Assembly (NCBI GenBank): GCA_028876495.1
Contig: JAGWRO010000090.1
Location: 92,557-139,201 of the forward strand
DNA from: Bacteroidota bacterium
GTDB taxonomy: Bacteria > Bacteroidota > Bacteroidia > Chitinophagales > Chitinophagaceae
Direction of reading: 5' to 3'
DNA length: 46,645 nt
Shown: positions 1-8,217 of the stretch, piece by piece
Layout: each line of letters begins with the position of its first letter
Numbering within the stretch: position 1 is the stretch's first letter
The notes under the pieces: model-generated
The model's database searches: none
Seen by the model: only the letters and a program-made list of their open reading frames with translations
What the model was told of the DNA's origin: nothing
Translations under genes and position numbers: made by a program

Positions 1-1032
1 CAGATAATCAATAATGATTAAACCTACATCGTGTTTGTTTTTTAGTCTTCTGCATTTTGCACGTAATTCGAAGATGTTTAAAGCGGCCGTATCATCAATA
101 TGAATAGGAGCTGAAGACAGACGATTAATTCCTTTTTTATACAACTCTTCCATCTCGTGCTGTTCCAGTCTTCCTCGTGCTATTTTTTCCAGCAAAATAC
201 CGCTTTCAGCACTTAAAATTCTTTGTACCAACTGGCTGGCACTCATTTCTAAGGAGAAGAAACCTACCGCGGTTGGTTTGGTAGGATGAAGCGCGGCATT
301 ACGCGCCAGATTGAGGGCAAATGCAGTTTTACCAACTGAAGGGCGGGCAGCAAGTACAATTAAATCGCTTTGTTGCCATCCATAAGTTACCCGGTCTATA
401 CCTTCAAAACCGGTTGGAACACCGGTAATTTCATCCTGGCGTGTTCTCAGGTCTTCTATTCTTTGGATGGTCTTTACCAGCACAGATTCAATACTTGCAT
501 AATCTCTTTTTAAATGCTTGTTGGTGATATCAAAAAGTTTTGATTCTGCCATATCAAGTAATTCAAAAACATCGGTGCTGTCTTCATAGGCATCGCCAAT
601 GATCTCGCTGCTAATTTTTATTAATTCTCTTTGAATAAATTTCTGTAGGATAATTCTCGCATGAATTTCAATGTTTGCAGAAGAAAATACAGCATTGGTT
701 AATTTGGTGATATAAAAAGGACCACCAACCAAATCAAGTTCTTCTCTGAATTTCAGTTCTTCTACCACTGTCAACAGATCAATAGGTGAATTTTTTTGTT
801 GCAATCCTTGCATCGAACGAAAAATCCGTTGATGGGCTTCGATATAGAAACATTCAGGAGTTAAAATTTCAACAATAATGTCAAAGGCGTTTTTTTCAAG
901 CATGATTGCACCAAGTACTGCTTCTTCCAACTCTTTGGCCTGGGGGGGTACTTTTCCAAATGCCATTGTTCCTAATTCCAGAGACCCCGTTTTTCTTCTT
1001 TTTCTGTCTTTATTGATATTAGTTAGATCCAT
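1..1032 (-). CDS. dnaB: Replicative DNA helicase DnaB, 3' part beyond window
   Basis: Replicative hexameric helicase that unwinds DNA ahead of the fork and recruits primase. Translating leftward from the ATG at 1032 gives 344 open codons running off the window, so the C-terminal third is missing. Residues about 27-130 form the DnaB N-terminal helical domain (KVPPQAKELEEAVLGAI). The RecA-like ATPase domain follows, with Walker A ARPSVGKT at 229-236 and Walker B LIIIDYL at 338-344, exactly at the edge. The product starts with a basic tail (KDRKRRK). It diverges from pheT across a 460-base spacer. The family call is firm; only the missing end is unknown. Confidence 0.95.
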   Translation of the reverse strand, partial: MDLTNINKDRKRRKTGSLELGTMAFGKVPPQAKELEEAVLGAIMLEKNAFDIIVEILTPECFYIEAHQRIFRSMQGLQQKNSPIDLLTVVEELKFREELDLVGGPFYITKLTNAVFSSANIEIHARIILQKFIQRELIKISSEIIGDAYEDSTDVFELLDMAESKLFDITNKHLKRDYASIESVLVKTIQRIEDLRTRQDEITGVPTGFEGIDRVTYGWQQSDLIVLAARPSVGKTAFALNLARNAALHPTKPTAVGFFSLEMSASQLVQRILSAESGILLEKIARGRLEQHEMEELYKKGINRLSSAPIHIDDTAALNIFELRAKCRRLKNKHDVGLIIIDYL

Positions 1033-1492
1033 TTTTTATTTTCTCAGTCAGAGCAATTTGTTTTAATTTTTATTTAATGTTTGCTGGCATTTTCATAAGT
1101 GGGGGGCTAAGGTAAAGTATCAAAAGCTATTTTAAGAAATTGTTAAGCCCTTATATTTATACATACAAAGTACACACTGAAATCCACAGATATTATGTCC
1201 TTATCAACATTATTTATGCCATTTTCCACAATCTAAAAAAAAAATCCCATTTTTTACATTACTAATTCACAATTCACTGTGTAGAAAAAAAATGAGATTT
1301 TCTGTCGATATTTCGTTTAAAAAGAGTAGTAATTTTTTTAATCAATTTTCCATTTTATCGTAACAAAAAAATTGATTTTTCCTGAAAATCACGCCTGTCA
1401 ATTCTTTCAGAAAAAGAGAAACCTGATTCCTATCTACTTCTTTCTTATTTTTGGGACTCTTAAAAATTAATACAAGATTTTAGAATAAAAAC
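1033..1492. other. dnaB-pheT divergent intergenic region
   Basis: About 460 bases without a credible ORF on either strand, very AT-rich with many A and T runs. It must hold the divergent promoters of dnaB and pheT, but I see no clean TTTG/TAnnTTTG pair for either. The only notable structure is an imperfect inverted repeat, 1241-1255 against 1287-1301 (one mismatch in 15, loop about 31 bases). Confidence 0.6.
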
Positions 1493-3946
1493 ATGAAGAT
1501 TAGTTATAATTGGTTAGTGGAATATTTGCCGATAGATGAGGCTACTTTGAAAATTACGGGTAATCCTCAGAAGATTGCAGAAATATTGACATCAGTGGGT
1601 CTTGAGGTGGAAAGCCTGGAAAAATATGAGCAGGTTAAAAACGGATTAGAAGGATTGATTATAGGGGAGGTAATCACTTGTGAAAAACACCCGGATGCAG
1701 ATAAATTAAAAATAACTACTGTTAATAACGGTAAGGGTGAAACGCTTCAAATTGTATGCGGTGCGCCAAATGTTGCAGCCGGACAAAAGGTGATTTTAGC
1801 ACCTGTTGGTTCCACACTTTATCCGTTAAAAGGGGACCCTTTTTCGATAAAAAAAGCAAAAATTCGCGGGGTGGAAAGTAATGGAATGTTATGCGCTGAA
1901 GATGAAATTGGCCTCGGACATAGTCATGCCGGAATTATGGTTTTGTCGGACAATGCGATTCCCGGTACCCCCTTAAAGAATTATTTCAATTTATACTCTG
2001 ACTGGGTTTTTGAAATTGGACTAACTCCTAACCGGATGGATGCAATGAGCCACCTGGGTGTTGCAAAAGACGTATGCGCTTACATATCCCATCATCTTAA
2101 AAAGACTACTAAAGTAATTTATCCTTTTAAAAATAATTTTAAAGCAGATAACCAGTCAAAGCCTGTTGAAGTTGAAATAAAAAATCCGCAGGATTGTGAA
2201 CGTTACGCAGGCGTCAGTATCTCAGGAATAAAAGTGGAAGAATCGCCGCAATGGCTTCAAAATAAATTGAAAAGTATCGGCCTTCGTCCATTGAACAATA
2301 TTGTAGATATTACTAATTTTATTTTACATGAAACCGGGCAGCCCCTGCACGCATTTGATCTTGATAAAATAAAAGGCAAAAAAATTATTGTTGAAACACT
2401 TCCTGATGGAACTTCTTTTATTACCCTGGATGAAAAGGAAAGAAAATTGAGCAGTAAAGATATTATGATTGGTAATGGTGAAAATGAACCGATGTGTTTT
2501 GCAGGTGTATTTGGAGGCCTGGATTCAGGCGTTTCAGTTCAAACAACAAACCTCTTCCTTGAAAGTGCTGTTTTTAACCCTTCTTCTATTCGAAAAACAA
2601 TGTTGTCTCATAACCTCAGAACAGAGGCCGCTGTAAGGTTTGAAAAAGGAATTAATATCGGGAATACAGTAGAAGTATTAAAACATGCGGCAATGATGAT
2701 CAAAGAAATTGCAGGGGGGAAAATTTCTTCTGAGGTAATTGATGTTTATCCTGTTCCACGGGAGAAGAAGGAAATAACCTTATCCAATTTTTATCTAAAA
2801 AAAATAAGCGGGAAAAATTATCATCCTGATACGGTAAAAAGTATTTTAACTTCTCTGAATTTTACCATTTTAAGAGAAGGAATTGATAATATTATGGTAG
2901 AAGTGCCTTATAGCAATCCGGACATTACTATTCCGGCAGATATTATTGAAGAGATTATGCGAATTGATGGACTGGATAATATTGAAATTCCTTCTTCTAT
3001 TACTATTACTCCATCTATCGATGCAGCGTTAATTCCTGCAGCGCAAAAAGAAAAGGTAACAGGATGGCTTATTGGAAATGGCTTCCATGAAATTTTCACC
3101 AATTCCATCACCAACAGTCAATATTTTAGGAAAGAAACACTTGCAACAACTGTTTCAATTATCAATAGTTTAAGTGAAGGATTAAATGTAATGCGGCCTT
3201 CAATGTTACCAACAGGATTGGAAACGGTTTCTTATAACCTAAACAGGAAAAACAACGATCTGCTGCTTTTTGAATTTGGAAAAACTTATTCAATAGTTGA
3301 AGGTTTTTACAGGGAAAATCAAAATCTCGCAATTTATCTCACAGGAAATGTTAATGAAACAAGCTGGAGTGGACAAACAAAAAAGGCAGATTTTTATTTT
3401 GCAAAAGGAATTGTTGATGCTGTTTTTTCATTAACCGGTGTTCAGAATTATCAATTTGAGGTTTCAGTAAGTAATGAGTTAGACGAAAGTTTAACCGCTT
3501 CTGTGAAAGGTAAAAATTTGGCGGTGTTTGGATCTGTTAATAAATCAGAACTGGAAAAATTTTCGATAAAGCAGCCTGTCTATTTTATTTGCTTCGATTG
3601 GGAAAACCTGATGTCTTTCAATAAAAAAGCAGAAATTACCTTTGAACCGGTTTCGAAATTTCCACAGGTTCAACGCGATCTTTCAATTTTAGCGGGTAAA
3701 GATCTGACTTACCGGGAAATTGAAGAATTGGTAAAATCTTTGCATCTTAAAAAGCTACAAAAAGTTCAGTTGTTTGATGTTTTTGAAAATGAAAAATTAG
3801 GAGAAAATAAGAAATCATTGGCAATTAATTTTACTTTCCTGGATAAAGAAAAAACAATGACAGACGAGGAAATTGAAACAATGATGAATAAAATCATTTT
3901 CAATCTTGAAAATAAATTGAATGCTGTAATAAGGCGGAATGGCTGA
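1493..3946 (+). CDS. pheT: Phenylalanine--tRNA ligase beta subunit
   Basis: Beta chain of the (alpha-beta)2 PheRS that charges tRNA-Phe. At 817 residues it has the usual bacterial length. In order: N-terminal segment, EMAP-type tRNA-binding domain (about 40-150, with GEVITCEKHPDADKL), B3/B4 editing region (about 210-400), B5 domain (about 405-475), a degenerate synthetase-like core, and the C-terminal FDX-ACB anticodon-binding domain from about 725 (VSKFPQVQRDLSILA). pheS is not in the window. The last 8 bases overlap the next gene in the motif ATGGCTGA, implying translational coupling to the coiled-coil gene and zapA. Confidence 0.97.
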   Translation: MKISYNWLVEYLPIDEATLKITGNPQKIAEILTSVGLEVESLEKYEQVKNGLEGLIIGEVITCEKHPDADKLKITTVNNGKGETLQIVCGAPNVAAGQKVILAPVGSTLYPLKGDPFSIKKAKIRGVESNGMLCAEDEIGLGHSHAGIMVLSDNAIPGTPLKNYFNLYSDWVFEIGLTPNRMDAMSHLGVAKDVCAYISHHLKKTTKVIYPFKNNFKADNQSKPVEVEIKNPQDCERYAGVSISGIKVEESPQWLQNKLKSIGLRPLNNIVDITNFILHETGQPLHAFDLDKIKGKKIIVETLPDGTSFITLDEKERKLSSKDIMIGNGENEPMCFAGVFGGLDSGVSVQTTNLFLESAVFNPSSIRKTMLSHNLRTEAAVRFEKGINIGNTVEVLKHAAMMIKEIAGGKISSEVIDVYPVPREKKEITLSNFYLKKISGKNYHPDTVKSILTSLNFTILREGIDNIMVEVPYSNPDITIPADIIEEIMRIDGLDNIEIPSSITITPSIDAALIPAAQKEKVTGWLIGNGFHEIFTNSITNSQYFRKETLATTVSIINSLSEGLNVMRPSMLPTGLETVSYNLNRKNNDLLLFEFGKTYSIVEGFYRENQNLAIYLTGNVNETSWSGQTKKADFYFAKGIVDAVFSLTGVQNYQFEVSVSNELDESLTASVKGKNLAVFGSVNKSELEKFSIKQPVYFICFDWENLMSFNKKAEITFEPVSKFPQVQRDLSILAGKDLTYREIEELVKSLHLKKLQKVQLFDVFENEKLGENKKSLAINFTFLDKEKTMTDEEIETMMNKIIFNLENKLNAVIRRNG

Positions 3947-4229
3947 AAACATTGACATCCATATAAAAAATCTTCAATCTAAAGTGCAATTGCTTTTGAA
4001 GAAGTATGCTTTGTTGCAAAAGGAAAATGACCAGCTTGAGAAAGAAAATGTGAATATGAATCTGAAAGTTAAGTCATTGCATGAAAAAAATGCGCAGCTC
4101 GAAATGCAATTGAATATTTTGAAAACATCGGCAGGTCAACTGGAAGGAAAAGAGAAATTGGATTTTGAAAAAAGTATCAATAGTTATATCCGCACGCTCG
4201 ATAAATGCATATCCATTTTAAATAAATAA
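3939..4229 (+). CDS. Small coiled-coil protein between pheT and zapA
   Basis: A 96-residue protein that is almost wholly heptad-rich: residues 8-75 contain repeated Leu/Ile at coiled-coil spacing mixed with Lys, Glu and Asn. No signal peptide or membrane segment is seen. It overlaps pheT by 8 bases, and its stop shares one base with the ATG of zapA. A short coiled coil beside zapA suggests a cell-division accessory role comparable to ZapB, but that is inference from context. Coiled coils are compositionally similar, so homology to ZapB should not be assumed. Confidence 0.8.
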   Translation: MAENIDIHIKNLQSKVQLLLKKYALLQKENDQLEKENVNMNLKVKSLHEKNAQLEMQLNILKTSAGQLEGKEKLDFEKSINSYIRTLDKCISILNK

Positions 4230-4519
4230 TGATGGCAAACGATCAGCTGATTCCGCTCAATATTATAATAGCCGACAGGAGTTATCGTATTAAGATATTA
4301 GCTTCTGATGAGGAAACGATAAGAAAAGTTTTGAAAACAATAAATGAAAAAATTCTCGAATTCAAAACACAGTTTGCAGGAAAAGACATGCAGGATTATG
4401 TTTCCATGGTTTTAATATGGTATGCAACGCAGGCCAAAGAAAACACTTCTGAAATATTAAGTGAAGATTTGGTTCAATCTTTATTAAAAATGGAAAAGCA
4501 ATTGGATGAAGTAATTTGA
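4229..4519 (+). CDS. zapA: Cell division protein ZapA
   Basis: ZapA binds FtsZ and bundles its protofilaments at the division ring. The 96-residue product fits the family: an N-terminal beta-rich domain (IPLNIIIADRSYRIKI, then the DEETIRKVLKTINEKI helix) and a C-terminal helix that dimerises. The phrase GKDMQDYVSMVLIWYA is typical of Bacteroidota ZapA. The start is the first of two consecutive ATGs; the first overlaps the previous stop by one base (TAATG), so reinitiation is likely. In many relatives the RNase Y gene (rny) follows zapA. Here it does not, and an unrelated leftward gene comes next. Confidence 0.9.
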   Translation: MMANDQLIPLNIIIADRSYRIKILASDEETIRKVLKTINEKILEFKTQFAGKDMQDYVSMVLIWYATQAKENTSEILSEDLVQSLLKMEKQLDEVI

Positions 4520-4551
4520 AAATTTAAAATTTTCCCAATTACCGAATTTTA

Positions 4552-4860
4552 TTAACTATATCCAGTTCGCCTTTTGACAGTGCTTCCCCACCATTCATCA
4601 GTAACATCTTCAAGGCGGTATTCTGTATCCACATCATAATCACCGTTTTCGTCTATTTGATAAAAACAATTATTGAGCGTATCTAAAACACTATTTACTG
4701 ATTTTAACTCAACAAATAAGAGACGGCTTACCAGTTTTTTGTTTGCTTTTAGTTCAAGAAATTGGGTAAAGGCATTACTGCACTTTGTGCGAGTCTTTCG
4801 CTTGTTTGTTCTAGAAGCTTCTTTGCCTTGCTTGTCTTGTAGGGCTTCGGTGTGCAGGAA
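4552..4860 (-). pseudogene. Open frame without a start codon, possible detached tail of the upstream membrane-protein gene
   Basis: A leftward frame between a TAG at 4861-4863 and a TAA at 4552-4554 is open for 102 codons but contains no ATG, GTG or TTG. It overlaps the last 37 codons of the 194-residue membrane protein in the -1 frame and runs 195 bases past that gene's stop. The non-overlapping part reads like real protein (CFYQIDENGDYDVDTEYRL, then DEWWGSTVKRR). The simplest reading is a 3' portion separated by a one-base indel, either true decay or a sequencing error. Programmed frameshifting is possible, but no convincing slippery heptamer was found. Confidence 0.35.
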
Positions 4861-5333
4861 CTAAAATATGCAACAAGGAACATCAACGTACCGAATAAAT
4901 CCCAGAAGAAATCCTTGCATTGGTCTAACTGATCCGCGTAGTTTATAGAAGGGTTTACTATATAGTAAAGATGTTTTATTAAAAAACCAAAGGCTGCAAC
5001 CCCTACGAATTGAATCAGTATCCTGGTAACAGCGTATTCGCTAACTATTGGATTTTTGAATGCAGGATTATTCTGTAAGCTTTGTTGTGCCCTGCGTAAT
5101 ATAAAATCCATTTTAATAATAACCATAATTGAACAGGCCATAACAATAATTTCAGAACTGTCTATTCCCTTAAGAAACGAAAGAACTTCTCTTATAACAA
5201 ATGAAATTATCATTGCAATCCGCAGGAACCTCGCAATGGCGAAATTATTATATCCAAAATTGTCCTGCATCCAGTCAGATACTTTTTGAAATTTATTCAA
5301 TAAGATTAAGTCAACTGAAGATCCTGATTTCAT
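4749..5333 (-). CDS. Unrecognised membrane protein with four hydrophobic segments
   Basis: I do not recognise this 194-residue family. Hydrophobic stretches lie near residues 31-49, 62-77, 104-125 and 141-158, so it is probably a four-span inner-membrane protein. The N-terminal 30 residues are soluble and no signal peptide is evident. The C-terminus is basic (PKPYKTSKAKK). It stands alone between convergent zapA and a gene-poor stretch. A second open frame overlaps its 3' end at -1 and continues beyond its stop, so the annotated C-terminus may be wrong or truncated. Function unknown. Confidence 0.65.
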   Translation of the reverse strand: MKSGSSVDLILLNKFQKVSDWMQDNFGYNNFAIARFLRIAMIISFVIREVLSFLKGIDSSEIIVMACSIMVIIKMDFILRRAQQSLQNNPAFKNPIVSEYAVTRILIQFVGVAAFGFLIKHLYYIVNPSINYADQLDQCKDFFWDLFGTLMFLVAYFSSCTPKPYKTSKAKKLLEQTSERLAQSAVMPLPNFLN

Positions 5334-6250
5334 TTTCTGTTATTTTATAATTTAGTCAAAAGAAATACCTTAATTAAATATACAGAACAAATATATGATA
5401 TTTATTTGTTTAAATCATATTATTATGCATAATAATCGTAAAAAAAGTCTAATTTTTTTCTTATAATTTATTTTATTTTGATAATTTAATTAAAAAAATA
5501 TATATATAAATATTACTAATGCAATAAAAGAACTGTTTATCTGCTTTAAACAAGTTGATTTTCTTTCACTATTTCTTGGCATCCACTCCCACAGATAAAT
5601 TGAAAATAAGGCTTTCGTTTTTCTGAAAAAAATTAAATTTTAACGTCTGAAGGGGCTTTCGATGCAATGTAGGTTAAAGGAATATGCTTCCAAAATAACG
5701 AAGCAACTCCTAAAGAAAATGGCATCAGGAAATCATTAATCCATTTTAGAAGAGATGTTGTTAGATTTTATAATTTCTAAAAAATGAAAATCATAAATTC
5801 AAATGTAACAATATAAGATTTTAATTGAAGAATTAGATAATGTCAACGATATAATAACAGCTTAGAAAAGTAAGAAAATACTAATGGGGTGGCTATCGTG
5901 AATAAAAAAGGTTACAGGTGAAAGTATTCTCTTCAAAAGAGTTTTTACTTACAGTGTTGGTCTTTTAATAATTCTTTCTATGAAAAAAATAAAAATGTGG
6001 ATAACTTTTTTATTTAATTGCAATTACAAAAAATGAATGAAATATTCTAAAATAACAATCAAATTAAGGGCTTGCTGTATCAAAAGGTTTAATAACACTT
6101 CCTATAAGTCCGATTAATAAATCAAGAGTAAAAAATATTTAATATTATAGTTTATTATAATTATTATGGCCTTATTTTTAAGCTTGGATATCTCAATTTA
6201 AAGGGGCAATTTTACTTTCTAAAATAATAAATTACCTAAAATAAATTAAA
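5334..6250. other. Gene-poor AT-rich stretch
   Basis: Over 900 bases with no ORF of believable length or composition on either strand, and dense A/T runs. I looked for tRNA-like cloverleafs, transposon ends and long inverted repeats and saw none I would defend. It may contain decayed sequence, the promoter of the leftward membrane-protein gene near 5334-5450, or the promoter of the 27-codon gene that follows. No clean Bacteroidota promoter is visible before that small gene. Confidence 0.5.
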
Positions 6251-6334
6251 ATGACAATCGTATTATCAGTAATCGCAGTAATAGCATTCATCGTTGTTCC
6301 AGCTTTCAGAGGTGCTAAAAGAGTAAATTCTTAA
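6251..6334 (+). CDS. 27-residue single-span membrane peptide
   Basis: A tiny ORF of 27 codons from ATG 6251 to TAA 6332-6334. Residues 3-19 are almost all Val, Ile, Leu, Ala and Phe, long enough to span a membrane. A positively charged tail follows (RGAKRVNS), the expected topology signal for a cytoplasmic C-terminus. It is isolated from other genes and is followed after 54 bases by a strong intrinsic terminator, so it sits in a short dedicated transcription unit. Peptides of this size include transporter accessory subunits such as KdpF and toxic or signalling peptides. I cannot assign it to any of these. The downstream ammonium channel is on the other strand. Confidence 0.5.
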   Translation: MTIVLSVIAVIAFIVVPAFRGAKRVNS

Positions 6335-6388
6335 GAAGTAATTTTTCTATTTCTATTATAAGTACTCTATCTATCCCTTAATTAATTG

Positions 6389-6412
6389 ATCGTCTCAAAT
6401 TTTTGAGACGAT
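6389..6412 (+). terminator. Intrinsic terminator after the 27-codon gene
   Basis: A perfect 11-bp stem (ATCGTCTCAAA pairing with TTTGAGACGAT) with a 2-base nominal loop, followed by TTTTATTTTAG. The U-rich tail lies on the plus strand, matching the direction of the small gene at 6251-6334. Confidence 0.85.
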
Positions 6413-6551
6413 TTTTATTTTAGCCGGAATTTTATGATGAACTAATTTCTTTGCTAAGAAATATAAAATAATGAAAATGATGAAGTCCATTTGATAATAA
6501 GTTTAAAAAAAATCTTCTAGTAAAAGAAAAAAGCGACTTTTAAAATAAATC

Positions 6552-6587
6552 AAAATCCTCCAGGCTTATAAATACCTGAAGGATTTT
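6552..6587 (-). terminator. Terminator at the end of the ammonium-channel operon
   Basis: A 13-bp stem with one G-T wobble (AAAATCCTCCAGG at 6552-6564 with CCTGAAGGATTTT at 6575-6587) lies 13 bases past the stop of the second ammonium channel. Read leftward it is followed by an AT-rich tail. It could also stop rightward transcription. Confidence 0.75.
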
Positions 6588-6600
6588 TAATTGATAATAC

Positions 6601-8175
6601 TTAATCCATTACGTAAGCTTCCACTCCATGCTCATACATATCAAGGCCTCCAGGATTTGTTTCACCTTCCGGAGCAACTCTCAATCTCCATGGATGAGGC
6701 AATTTATTAATTACATACATTAAAATAAGTGCAACACTAAATGTAGCAATGGTGATAGTAAGGCTACCTACTATTTGTGCTTTCAAAATTTGTGTGCCGC
6801 CTCCATAAAAGAAACCAGTAACAGGAGATGAATTATCAGCACCTGTAGGACCTGTAGCACCATATTTTCCACAAGCAAATAATCCCAATGACAAAGTACC
6901 CCAAATTCCTGCAAATCCATGAACTGGAACAGCCCCAATAGGATCGTCAATGCGAAGCCATTCAAGAAATATTATTCCGAAATATACTATTAAACCGGCT
7001 ATTAATCCCAGCATTACTGCACCAAAAGGAGAAACCCAATAACATGGACAGGTAATGGCAACCAGCCCTGCCAGAAATCCATTGGTAGTAAAGCCCACAT
7101 CGAATTTATTGCTTTTACCAAACCAAAGTGCAGCATACATTGCCCCAATACCCCCTGCACATGCGGCAAGTGTTGTATTGGCAGCAACTCTGCCTATACC
7201 TTGCATATCTACTGCGGATAAAGTGCTACCTGGATTGAAACCGTACCAGCCAAACCACAAAATAAAACCTCCTACAACTGCAAGATTTAAATTATGAGCA
7301 GGTGGCATTCCTCCACCGTCCCGCTTAAATACTCTCCCCAAACGAGGCCCGAGTACAATAGCACCTGCTAATGAAACCATGCCTCCAATTGTATGAACCA
7401 CTGTGGAACCAGCAAAATCTCTGAACCCGGTTCCTAAAGACGGAAACAAATGCCCTGGTGTACCCATTAATGCTAAAAAACCATCGGGTCCCCAGGCCCA
7501 ATGTCCGATAATAGGATATATAAATCCTGTTACTGCAATACTATAAAGTATATCACCCCTGAAACCTGTACGGCCGATCATAGCGCCGGAAGTTACTGTT
7601 GAAGTGGTATCAGCAAATGCAAACTGAAATATCCAATGTGCAAGAACAGGAACTCCTGTTGCAGCATATGTGTCGGGGATATTTTGCAGGAAGAACCAGT
7701 TCTCTTTTACTCCTCCGGCTAAATCTCCACCTCCCCATCCGATAAAGCCATTTCCCTGACCAAACATAAAGGCGTAACCCACAGCCCAAAATAAAATACC
7801 GCAAATAGCTGTATCAAAAACACATTCCATTAAAATGTTAACGGATTCCTTTTTGCGTGCAAAGCCTGCTTCAAGAAAAGTAAATCCAGGTTGCATTCCA
7901 AATACTAAAAATGCAGCCACTAATGTCCAAATAGTATTGGCAGTATTCATAAGGGTTGTTTCATGTACAGTATATTTATCCTGTGCATGTGCAGAAATAC
8001 CGCCAAGGATAATTGGCAAAAAGCCCATTGCTATTAAAACGATAGCTAACCCAATCATTTTACCGGCAAATTTAAAGCCTGCAATGCGCCATTTTTCCGA
8101 AGTCGTCAATTCCACCATTACATCAGATGAGTTGTCTCCTTTCCCAAAGAGACTCATTAATTTTTTAAGTAGCAT
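6601..8175 (-). CDS. amt: Ammonium transporter, Amt family (second channel)
   Basis: Inner-membrane Amt/Mep/Rh channel that takes up ammonium. The 524 residues are longer than the usual 400-450 because of an N-terminal extension of about 75 residues with a hydrophobic segment (about 41-62). The conserved core follows: the twin pore histidines lie in FAGSTVVHTIGG and in VPVHGFAGIWGTLS, and FGWYGFNPGS is an Amt signature. The C-terminus (GLDMYEHGVEAYVMD) differs in type from that of the other channel at 9441-10901. It is the last gene of a leftward group and lies 42 bases after the porin-like gene. No glnK/PII gene is present in the window. Confidence 0.95.
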   Translation of the reverse strand: MLLKKLMSLFGKGDNSSDVMVELTTSEKWRIAGFKFAGKMIGLAIVLIAMGFLPIILGGISAHAQDKYTVHETTLMNTANTIWTLVAAFLVFGMQPGFTFLEAGFARKKESVNILMECVFDTAICGILFWAVGYAFMFGQGNGFIGWGGGDLAGGVKENWFFLQNIPDTYAATGVPVLAHWIFQFAFADTTSTVTSGAMIGRTGFRGDILYSIAVTGFIYPIIGHWAWGPDGFLALMGTPGHLFPSLGTGFRDFAGSTVVHTIGGMVSLAGAIVLGPRLGRVFKRDGGGMPPAHNLNLAVVGGFILWFGWYGFNPGSTLSAVDMQGIGRVAANTTLAACAGGIGAMYAALWFGKSNKFDVGFTTNGFLAGLVAITCPCYWVSPFGAVMLGLIAGLIVYFGIIFLEWLRIDDPIGAVPVHGFAGIWGTLSLGLFACGKYGATGPTGADNSSPVTGFFYGGGTQILKAQIVGSLTITIATFSVALILMYVINKLPHPWRLRVAPEGETNPGGLDMYEHGVEAYVMD

Positions 8176-8217
8176 AAGTTGTGAAGTTTAGTAGATTTAC
8201 AATTTGTTTAGTTTTTC

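Larger units (their letters stand above)
6335..6600. other. Intergenic region with two back-to-back terminators
   Basis: The 266 bases between the 27-codon gene and the leftward ammonium channel contain two stem-loops (6389-6412 and 6552-6587) and otherwise AT-rich DNA without ORFs. The first serves the rightward small gene, the second the leftward ammonium-channel operon. Confidence 0.6.

Noticed and set aside
4520-4748. Possible 6S RNA position after zapA
   Set aside because: In some Bacteroidota the 6S gene follows zapA, but the sequence here lacks the long central-bubble hairpin and instead carries an open protein-like frame on the other strand.
5930-5970. Possible small hairpin or gene remnant around AAGTATTCTCTTC
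   Set aside because: Weak pairing, no ORF and no family similarity; left inside the gene-poor stretch.
6552-6587. Terminator stem considered as a regulatory element of the 27-codon gene
   Set aside because: It is 218 bases past that gene and right after the ammonium-channel stop, so it belongs to that operon.
7055-7297. Open frames on the opposite strand of the ammonium-channel, ileS and dksA/traR genes
   Set aside because: They mirror the real genes, have shadow composition and no start signals; the real strand carries complete motifs.
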